Assembly: GCA_002422945.1 (NCBI GenBank)
Contig: DITW01000060.1
Coordinates: 1 to 14,628 of the forward strand
DNA from: Sphingomonadales bacterium UBA6174
GTDB lineage: Bacteria > Pseudomonadota > Alphaproteobacteria > Sphingomonadales > Sphingomonadaceae
Length of the DNA stretch: 14,628 nt
Reading direction: 5' to 3'
In this document: positions 1-5,792 of the stretch, piece after piece
How positions within the stretch are numbered: position 1 is the first letter of the stretch
How the letters are laid out: every line of letters starts with the position of its first letter
The notes under the pieces: generated by a model
Told to the model about the DNA's origin: nothing
Database searches by the model: none
What the model saw: the letters and a program-made list of their open reading frames with translations, nothing else
Made by a program: the position numbers and the translations under genes

Positions 1-254
1 GCGCCACCGGCCATCCGTCGTTCGTGATGTCGTCGAGCTTCACCAATCAGGTGCTGGCGCAGATCGAATTGTTCACCAAGGCGGCGCAGTATAAGAATGA
101 AGTCTATGTCCTGCCGAAGCATCTCGATGAAAAGGTCGCGGCGCTTCATCTTGATAAGCTGGGCGTGAAATTGACCACGCTGACGCCAAAGCAGGCCTCC
201 TATATCGGCGTGTCGAGCGAAGGCCCGTTCAAGCCGGATCATTATCGTTATTGA
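1..254 (+). CDS. ahcY: Adenosylhomocysteinase, C-terminal fragment (5' end outside the window)
   Basis: Reading from base 3 gives an open frame that starts with ATGHPSFVMSSSFTNQ and ends with GPFKPDHYRY and a TGA stop at 252-254. Both stretches are hallmark C-terminal sequence of S-adenosylhomocysteine hydrolase. This cytosolic NAD-dependent enzyme reversibly splits S-adenosylhomocysteine into adenosine and homocysteine, relieving product inhibition of methyltransferases. In the family the terminal Lys and Tyr of the KPDHYRY tail reach into the NAD site of the neighbouring subunit, and both are present here. Only about 83 residues are visible; the catalytic and Rossmann regions lie upstream of the window. 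The gene is followed by a strong terminator, so it is probably transcribed separately from the genes downstream. Identity is very secure; completeness of the rest cannot be judged. Confidence 0.97.
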   Translation, partial: ATGHPSFVMSSSFTNQVLAQIELFTKAAQYKNEVYVLPKHLDEKVAALHLDKLGVKLTTLTPKQASYIGVSSEGPFKPDHYRY

Positions 255-301
255 TTTTATCTGTCGGGCCCGTGCGGGTCGATGGGAAATCAGACAAGAT
301 C

Positions 302-332
302 AAAGGGGTGGCAGTGATGCCGCCCCTTTTTT
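302..332 (+). terminator. Intrinsic terminator after ahcY
   Basis: A 12-bp stem pairs 302-313 with 318-329, with one G-U pair at 309/322. It closes a GTGA tetraloop (314-317) and the 3' side runs into six T residues (327-332). This is a textbook Rho-independent terminator 47 bases after the ahcY stop. It separates ahcY from the lipoprotein gene at 407. The remaining bases 333-394 should hold the promoter of that gene, but I see no convincing -35/-10 pair there. Confidence 0.93.
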
Positions 333-406
333 ATGTTCATCCCCGCTTCATCTAAGGGGGCCTTTAAGCGTATCAGGGACAAAGTTGCACCTACAGGAGG
401 GCGAAG

Positions 407-1078
407 ATGAAGAACTTACAGAAGCTTGGAACTGCCGCAGTGATAATGAGCCTGTTGGCGAGTGCCGCCTGCACGACCAATCCCGAGACCGGGAACAAGC
501 GCATCTCCAAGGCGGGGATCGGCGCGATTGGTGGTGCGCTTGGCGGTTATCTGCTTGGCGATGTTGTCGGCGGCAAGCGTGACCGGACCGAAAAGATTGT
601 GGGCGCGGGTATTGGCGCGCTCGCGGGCGCGGCTATCGGCAATTATATGGATCAGCAGGAAAAGAAGCTGCGCGAAGAGACGGCAGGCACCGGTGTCGAT
701 GTGGTGCGCGAGGGAGATGAGATCAAACTTGTCATGCCATCGGGTATTACCTTTGATACCAATAGCTATGCGATCAATCCGGCGTTCAACATGACGCTCG
801 ATAAGGTTGCGCAGACTTTGGTCCAATATGAAAAGACCTTTGTCGATGTCTATGGCCATACCGATTCCACCGGCAATGATGCGATCAACATCCCCTTGTC
901 GAAGAATCGCGCCCAGTCGGTGAGCAATTATCTGACGCTGCGTGGAGTCAATTCGGCGCGGATCGGGGTGCAGGGCTTTGGCTCATCCCAGCCGGTGGCG
1001 AGCAACGACACCGAGATCGGACGTCAGGCAAATCGCCGCGTCGAGATCAAGCTGGTGCCGATCCGCGAAGGCAATTGA
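407..1078 (+). CDS. Glycine-zipper / OmpA-like outer-membrane lipoprotein (YiaD type)
   Basis: A 223-residue protein with an N-terminal export signal (Lys2, Lys6, hydrophobic core about 7-21) ending at Cys22, which would be the lipidated residue. The lipobox is imperfect: Ser19 occupies the -3 position, where Leu, Val or Ile is usual. Residues about 36-80 are two Gly/Ala-rich GxxxG-type hydrophobic segments split by a charged turn (KRDRTEK), the glycine-zipper domain. Residues about 105-218 form an OmpA C-terminal-like domain that should bind the diaminopimelate of peptidoglycan. Asp153 (in GHTDSTG) and Arg168 (in LSKNRA) are spaced 15 apart, as in characterised peptidoglycan-binding OmpA domains. 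The start is set by a perfect AGGAGG at 395-400, six bases before ATG. The architecture matches YiaD-like envelope proteins that anchor the outer membrane to the wall. It has its own terminator and stands as a single-gene unit. The family is secure; the exact role is not. Confidence 0.92.
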   Translation: MKNLQKLGTAAVIMSLLASAACTTNPETGNKRISKAGIGAIGGALGGYLLGDVVGGKRDRTEKIVGAGIGALAGAAIGNYMDQQEKKLREETAGTGVDVVREGDEIKLVMPSGITFDTNSYAINPAFNMTLDKVAQTLVQYEKTFVDVYGHTDSTGNDAINIPLSKNRAQSVSNYLTLRGVNSARIGVQGFGSSQPVASNDTEIGRQANRRVEIKLVPIREGN

Positions 1079-1111
1079 TCCGGTAACAACCCGTTATAGC
1101 TGATTTTCCAC

Positions 1112-1146
1112 AAAAGAGGCGGTGCGCATGTGCCGCCTCTTTTTTT
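1112..1146 (+). terminator. Intrinsic terminator after the OmpA-like gene
   Basis: A GC-rich hairpin pairs 1112-1125 with 1130-1143. Its core GAGGCGG pairs with CCGCCTC, there are two G-U pairs near the GCAT loop, and the 3' arm merges into a run of seven T residues (1140-1146). It lies 33 bases after the lipoprotein stop codon and isolates that gene from the divL cluster. Confidence 0.93.
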
Positions 1147-1203
1147 GTGCGCAGATCATGTCCACGCTTCCGCTTTCATCGACGAGTGGATAGGAGTGGA
1201 GCA

Positions 1204-1248
1204 ATGACTTTTAATGCAGATGCCATAGGACCGCTCATCACCCGATGA
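1204..1248 (+). CDS. Candidate 14-codon leader ORF overlapping the divL start
   Basis: ATG at 1204 opens a 14-residue frame, MTFNADAIGPLITR, ending at TGA 1246-1248. It has a good Shine-Dalgarno, AGGAG at 1192-1196, seven bases before the ATG. Its stop shares bases with the divL ATG (1245-1247) in an ATGA overlap. The divL start has no visible ribosome-binding site in the preceding 15 bases, and the divL frame is closed by TAA at 1212-1214. The simplest reading is that ribosomes load at this leader and reinitiate at divL. I do not recognise the peptide and do not expect it to have a function of its own. Being so short it could be chance, but the SD plus overlap makes it better than a random ORF. 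Confidence 0.55.
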   Translation: MTFNADAIGPLITR

Positions 1249-3611
1249 TCACGATTTATCCCACCGCTGCTTTTTTGATCGCCATGGCCATGATGCTGTG
1301 GATGATGCTGGCGGCGTGGTTGACGATCCGGGCAGGGCGCGTGCTGCATCAACAGGGGCATTTGCAGGGAGAACATGATCGCGCGGTGCAATTGCTCGAT
1401 GCAAGCCCGGTGGCGCTGTTGGTGCTTAAATCCAATGGCGAATTGACCGCGGGGCATCGTTTTGCTCAATGGCTGGGGCTGGAGCGTAGCCCGACCACAT
1501 TATCCGAATGTCAGCGCGGCACTTTGGGTCTGACGGATGAATCGCTTGCCCAGTTGATGGCCGAGACCGCCGCAGCGGCACGCAGCGGTAAGCGTTTTTC
1601 TTTGCCCTTATATGTGCAAAGCGGGGAGCGCGTGTTGCGGATTGAGGCGGGGCCAGCGCCCTTTGCGCAGGGCGGGGCGGGGACGTTGGTGTTGTGGTGT
1701 TTCGATGAAACGACACAGGCAGCGGAACGCACATGGCTGGAAAAGGAATCGAACGACCGGGCAGAGGCGCTGGAAGCATTGTCGAGCCTGATTGAGGCCG
1801 CGCCATTCCCGATCTGGCATCGCAATCAGGCGTTGAAGCTGACTTTGGTCAACACCGCTTATGTCCGTGCGGTCGAGGCGCGGGATGCCGCAGATGTGAT
1901 TTCCCGCGATTTGGAACTGGTCGACAAGGCGAGCCGCACCGATCCGCTGGCGATCGCGCGCGAGGCGCAGGAAATGAACGTCGTGCGCTATCAACCGGCG
2001 GTCGCGACCATCGGTGGTCAGCGCCGTTCGTTGAAAATCGCGCATGTGCCCTTGGGGCCTGCCGGGGTGGCGGCCTTTGCGCTGGATGTGACGGATGTCG
2101 AGGCCGCGCGGGCGGATTTATCTCGCTTTGCGGGTGCGCAGCGGGCGATGCTCGATCGGCTGTCGGCAGGTGTGGCGCAGTTCGGGCCGGATCAGGCCTT
2201 GCGTTTCACCAATCAGCCGATGCAGCGGATTTTCAACCTTCGCCCCGATTGGCTGGCCGAACATCCCGCCTTTGATCGCGTGCTGGAAAAGATGCGCGAG
2301 ACGGACCGTTTGCCGCAGGTGCGTGATTTTCCGGCATGGAAGGCAGAGCGGCGCGAATGGTTCCAGATTGCGGGTTCGGCCAATGAAGAGGGGTGGCTGC
2401 TGCCGGATGGCACCCATTTGCGCGTTGTGGCCCAGCCCTTGCCCGATGGTGGCCTGCTGCTGATTTTTGAAGACCGGACCGAGCATGCCCAATTGGCGAG
2501 CGCGCGCGACACCTTGTTGCAGGTGCGGACGGCGACATTTGATAATTTGTTCGAATCCGTCGGCGTGTTCGCGGCGGATGGGCGATTGCATCTGTGGAAC
2601 AATCGCTTTCGCGAGGCATGGGGGATGGAGGAGGAAGAACTCGCCGATCATCCGCGCATCGATCATCTCGCCCGTCGGATCGCGCCGCGCCTCGCCGATC
2701 CGGAACGCGCCAGCGACGTGCGCGAATTGATCCGCAGCGCGATTTCGGATCGACGTCACAAGAGCGGGCGGATCGCGATGGCGGATGGCCGTCATTTCGA
2801 ATGCGCCGCCGTGCCATTGCCCGATGGCAATGCGCTGTTCACCCTGCTTGATGTGACCGCCAGCCGCGCCGCCGAACAGACGTTGATGGAACGCACCGCG
2901 ACATTGGAAGAGGCGGACCGGATCAAGACCGCCTTTATGTCCAACATCAGCTATGAATTGCGGACCCCGCTCACCAGCATCAGCGGTTTTTCGGAAATGC
3001 TGGCGAGCGGCCTTGCGGGCGATCTGCCGCCTGCGGCCCATGATTATGCGCTGGCGATTACCGAGGCGGCGGCCAAGCTCGGTGCGTTGATCGATGATGT
3101 GCTGGACCTCACCCAAGGCGATGCGGGTAATTTGCCTTTGTCGATGGAAGAGGTGAATATCCCCGGCCTTGTCGGGCAGTTGGTCGGCCAGCATCGCACC
3201 GAAGCGGCAGAGCGCGGACAGGATTTTGTGATCGAGATTCTGCCGGGCAGCGGATCGGTGCGCGGGGACCGGCGGCGGATCAGGCAATGCGTTGATCATC
3301 TGCTGCGCAATGCGATCCAATATACCCAAGCACATGGCCGCATCCTGCTGCATGTCGATGGCGATGCGGCAGAGGCGCGGATCGTCGTGTCCGACAATGG
3401 CCCCGGCATCGCGCTGGAAGAGCATGAACATGTGTTCGACCGCTTCTATCGCGCGCGCAATGCGTTGAATGGTGGCGGCAAGGCGGCGGGCCTTGGCCTG
3501 CCCTTGGTCAAGCATTTCGTCGAGGCGCATGGCGGGCATCTGGAATTGCTGTCGGAAGTGGGCGAGGGGACGTGTGTCACCATCACCCTGCCGCGCGGAT
3601 CGAGCATATGA
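1245..3611 (+). CDS. divL: DivL-like PAS-domain histidine-kinase homologue with Tyr at the phospho-acceptor site
   Basis: A 788-residue membrane-anchored sensor-kinase homologue, close in length to Caulobacter DivL (about 770). Residues about 6-28 are one transmembrane helix. Four PAS-like repeats follow, at about 45-155, 175-290, 300-420 and 432-545. The dimerisation helix carries ISYELRTPL, with Tyr570 exactly where ordinary kinases have the phosphorylated His. The ATPase domain looks intact: N box Asn689, SDNGPGI at 716-722, GLGL from Gly749. Tyr for His is the hallmark of DivL. In Caulobacter, DivL binds the response regulator DivK and controls the hybrid kinase CckA and hence the cell-cycle regulator CtrA. 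ATG 1245 is the first possible start after an in-frame stop at 1212-1214; it lacks an SD and overlaps the leader ORF stop. The gene ends in an ATGA overlap with tsaE. Family and substitution are certain. That it performs the Caulobacter role here is inference. Confidence 0.9.
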   Translation: MITIYPTAAFLIAMAMMLWMMLAAWLTIRAGRVLHQQGHLQGEHDRAVQLLDASPVALLVLKSNGELTAGHRFAQWLGLERSPTTLSECQRGTLGLTDESLAQLMAETAAAARSGKRFSLPLYVQSGERVLRIEAGPAPFAQGGAGTLVLWCFDETTQAAERTWLEKESNDRAEALEALSSLIEAAPFPIWHRNQALKLTLVNTAYVRAVEARDAADVISRDLELVDKASRTDPLAIAREAQEMNVVRYQPAVATIGGQRRSLKIAHVPLGPAGVAAFALDVTDVEAARADLSRFAGAQRAMLDRLSAGVAQFGPDQALRFTNQPMQRIFNLRPDWLAEHPAFDRVLEKMRETDRLPQVRDFPAWKAERREWFQIAGSANEEGWLLPDGTHLRVVAQPLPDGGLLLIFEDRTEHAQLASARDTLLQVRTATFDNLFESVGVFAADGRLHLWNNRFREAWGMEEEELADHPRIDHLARRIAPRLADPERASDVRELIRSAISDRRHKSGRIAMADGRHFECAAVPLPDGNALFTLLDVTASRAAEQTLMERTATLEEADRIKTAFMSNISYELRTPLTSISGFSEMLASGLAGDLPPAAHDYALAITEAAAKLGALIDDVLDLTQGDAGNLPLSMEEVNIPGLVGQLVGQHRTEAAERGQDFVIEILPGSGSVRGDRRRIRQCVDHLLRNAIQYTQAHGRILLHVDGDAAEARIVVSDNGPGIALEEHEHVFDRFYRARNALNGGGKAAGLGLPLVKHFVEAHGGHLELLSEVGEGTCVTITLPRGSSI

Positions 3612-4066
3612 GCACGGCGCAGACTGTTCGATTGGCGGGGCCGGAGGCGATGATGGCCTTTGGTGCACGCATTGGCCGGGTGTTGCAGCCCGATGATGCG
3701 ATTGCGCTTTATGGCGATCTGGGCGCGGGCAAAACGACGCTGGTGCGCGGGATTTTACAAGGGCTTGGATGGGATGGCGATGTCGCCAGCCCGACCTTTC
3801 CGATCATGCTCGGATATGACGCACCAGACGTGCGTCTGCCGGTCTGGCATGTCGATCTCTATCGGATCGAAGATCGCGATGAGTTGGAGGAATTGGGCCT
3901 TGATGAGCTGCGTTTCGGATCGGTCATGCTGATTGAATGGCCGGAACGGATGGGCGATTGGCTGTGGCGCGATGCGCTCTGCCTCAGGATTGAAAATGAG
4001 GGGCCGGATGCGCGTGTCTTGACAGCGACATGCCCGCCCGCTTGGGAAGGACGATGGCCAGCATGA
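3608..4066 (+). CDS. tsaE: tRNA t6A37 threonylcarbamoyladenosine biosynthesis ATPase TsaE
   Basis: A 152-residue P-loop protein of normal TsaE (YjeE) length. The Walker A motif GDLGAGKTT has its Lys at position 42 and Thr at 43. SPTF at 61-64, HVDLYRI with Asp83, and IEWPER with Glu110 and Trp111 are the other conserved family motifs. TsaE works with TsaB and TsaD in the cytosol, using ATP binding and hydrolysis to drive cycles of N6-threonylcarbamoyl transfer to A37 of ANN-decoding tRNAs. ATG 3608 is chosen because it makes an ATGA overlap with the divL stop and gives the usual family N-terminus; an upstream start at 3572 would add twelve residues (first Val/Met-Cys-His-His) unlike the family. 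It overlaps the next gene the same way, so it sits within the coupled cluster. Confidence 0.95.
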   Translation: MSTAQTVRLAGPEAMMAFGARIGRVLQPDDAIALYGDLGAGKTTLVRGILQGLGWDGDVASPTFPIMLGYDAPDVRLPVWHVDLYRIEDRDELEELGLDELRFGSVMLIEWPERMGDWLWRDALCLRIENEGPDARVLTATCPPAWEGRWPA

Positions 4067-5064
4067 TGATTCCGCCCGATACTGCCCCGCAATTTCTCGC
4101 CGCAATCGGCTGGGGAGGGGCGGATATCCGCCCGCTTGCCGGGGATGCGTCGTTCCGTCGCTATTTCCGAGTGCATCTGGGCGATAAGGTGGCGGTATTG
4201 ATGGACGCCCCGCCGCCACATGAAGACCCGCGCCCGTTTATCGCGATTGCCAATGTGTTGCGGGAACGCGGCTTTTCCGCACCGGAAATTCTGGGCGTTG
4301 ATCTTGATCATGGCTTGGTGTTGCTGGAAGATTTTGGTGACCGACTGGTGCGCCCGGTGATCGACAGTGCGCCAACGAGCGAAACCGGGATTTATGAGGT
4401 TGCCTGTGATCTGCTGGGGGCTTTGTCGGCAGCGCCCGCGCCTCAAGATGTCGCGCCTTATGATGATGCGGTGATGCTGCGCGAGGTTAATCTTTTCCCC
4501 GAATATTATGCGCCTGCCACCGGGCTTGCGGTCGATGTGGCTGCGTTTGAGGCGGCGTGGCGGACGTGCTGGGCCGAGGTCGAGGCGGTGGCGCTTGAAG
4601 AGCGGACCTTGGTGCTGCGGGATTATCATGCGGAAAATATGATCCTGCTGGATCGCCCCGGCTTGCGGCAACTGGGCCTGCTCGATTTTCAGGACGCGCT
4701 GGCGGGGCATCGGGCCTATGATTTGGTGTCCTTGTTGAAGGATGCGCGGCGCGATGTCTCGCCCGAATTGGAAGAGGCGATGCTCGCGCGGTATATCGCC
4801 GCCAATGCTATCGCGGATGAGGCGATGTTTCGCGCCCATTATGCGGTGCTGGGCGCGCAGCGGAATACCAAGATTCTCGGCATTTTCACCCGGTTGTGGA
4901 AACGCGATGGCAAGCCCCATTATCTGAGCTTCCAGCCGCGCGTATGGGCCTATCTCGAACGTGACCTCGCTCATCCGGCACTTGCGCCGGTCAAGGCATG
5001 GTTCGATGCGCATGTGCCGGAGGCGACGCGTGCCGCCTATTGGCAGGAGCATGTCGTCGCATGA
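4063..5064 (+). CDS. amgK: Aminoglycoside-phosphotransferase-fold sugar kinase, probable AmgK (MurNAc/GlcNAc anomeric kinase)
   Basis: A 333-residue APH/choline-kinase-fold protein. The nucleotide-binding lobe starts with GDASFRRYFR, the phosphate-contacting loop typical of this subfamily. The catalytic loop is LRDYHAEN, with base Asp187 and Asn192, and the metal-binding Asp208 is in LLDFQDA. The His of the usual HxD brake is Leu185 here. AmgK phosphorylates C1 of N-acetylmuramate (and GlcNAc) in cell-wall recycling. That specificity is inferred from the directly following MurU-type nucleotidyltransferase, the partner that uses MurNAc-1-phosphate. ATG 4063 forms an ATGA overlap with the tsaE stop. 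In-frame ATGs at 4054 and 4030 are alternatives; GGAAGG at 4045-4050 lies 12 bases before 4063 but only 3 before 4054. The kinase fold is certain, the AmgK name probable. Confidence 0.85.
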   Translation: MMIPPDTAPQFLAAIGWGGADIRPLAGDASFRRYFRVHLGDKVAVLMDAPPPHEDPRPFIAIANVLRERGFSAPEILGVDLDHGLVLLEDFGDRLVRPVIDSAPTSETGIYEVACDLLGALSAAPAPQDVAPYDDAVMLREVNLFPEYYAPATGLAVDVAAFEAAWRTCWAEVEAVALEERTLVLRDYHAENMILLDRPGLRQLGLLDFQDALAGHRAYDLVSLLKDARRDVSPELEEAMLARYIAANAIADEAMFRAHYAVLGAQRNTKILGIFTRLWKRDGKPHYLSFQPRVWAYLERDLAHPALAPVKAWFDAHVPEATRAAYWQEHVVA

Positions 5065-5792
5065 CAGATGGGGCCATCAAGATGCCGGAAACGGCGATGA
5101 TCATGGCGGCGGGGCTTGGCAAAAGGATGCGTCCGCTCACTGCCACCCGGCCAAAGCCATTGGTGGAGGTCGCGGGGCGGACCTTGCTCGATCATTGTCT
5201 TGATCGGTTGCGGGCTGCCGGGATTCATAAGGTCGTGGTCAATGTCCATTATATGGCCGACGCGCTGGAGGCGCATTTGCGCAATAATGCCCGCGATCTC
5301 GATATTCGGGTGTCGGATGAGCGTGCGCAATTACTGGAGACGGGCGGCGGGTTGATACATGCGTTACCGCTGATCGATGGCGATCCGTTTTTCTGCATCA
5401 ATAGCGATAATCTCTGGGTTGATGGCCCGGCCAATAGTTTTGAACTGCTGGCCCGGCATTGGGATGATGCGCGGATGGATGCGTTGTTGTTGCTCGTGCC
5501 TTGGGCGCGGGCGGAATGCCATAATGGCATCGGCGATTTCCAGCTGGATGGCTGGGGCCGGGTGTCGCGGCGCGCGCCCTCCAAGGTCGCGCCCTTTGTC
5601 TTCACCGGCATTCAATTGCTTTCCAAAAGATTGTTGGTCGATGCGCCCGAAGGCCCGTTTTCGACCAATTTGTTCTGGAACTGCGCGATTGAGGCGGGGC
5701 GCTGTTTCGGCGTAACCCATCAAGGCCTGTGGTTCGATGTTGGCACGCCCAAGGCCATACCAATGGTGGAATCGATGCTTGGGCATGGCTGA
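5061..5792 (+). CDS. murU: Sugar-1-phosphate nucleotidyltransferase, probable MurU (MurNAc-1-P uridylyltransferase)
   Basis: A 243-residue single-domain nucleotidyltransferase. MAAGLGKRMRPLT at 15-27 and RPKPL at 30-34 are the nucleotide-binding signature (GxGxRxxPxT then Lys32). LLETGGGL at 91-98 and NSDN with metal-ligand Asp116 follow, and WFDVGTP lies near the C-terminus. MurU joins MurNAc-alpha-1-phosphate to UTP to give UDP-MurNAc, bypassing de novo MurA/MurB synthesis; in pseudomonads this AmgK-MurU route gives intrinsic fosfomycin tolerance. Without the kinase next door it could equally be read as a generic glucose- or mannose-1-phosphate transferase, so the specific name rests on context. 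ATG 5061 makes an ATGA overlap with the amgK stop; Met8 (ATG 5082) is an alternative start. Its end overlaps addB by eight bases. Confidence 0.85.
   Translation: MTDGAIKMPETAMIMAAGLGKRMRPLTATRPKPLVEVAGRTLLDHCLDRLRAAGIHKVVVNVHYMADALEAHLRNNARDLDIRVSDERAQLLETGGGLIHALPLIDGDPFFCINSDNLWVDGPANSFELLARHWDDARMDALLLLVPWARAECHNGIGDFQLDGWGRVSRRAPSKVAPFVFTGIQLLSKRLLVDAPEGPFSTNLFWNCAIEAGRCFGVTHQGLWFDVGTPKAIPMVESMLGHG

Noticed and set aside
3572..3607. Upstream start for tsaE
   Set aside because: Adds a His-rich stretch unlike the family, whereas ATG 3608 gives the ATGA overlap and usual length.
2118..3668. Long open frame (516 codons) on the - strand opposite divL
   Set aside because: It mirrors divL codon by codon in high-GC DNA, has no recognisable domain, and divL is clearly coding on +.
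3859..5052. 397-codon - strand frame opposite tsaE/amgK
   Set aside because: Shadow of the + strand genes; composition rich in Arg/His/Gln with no motif.
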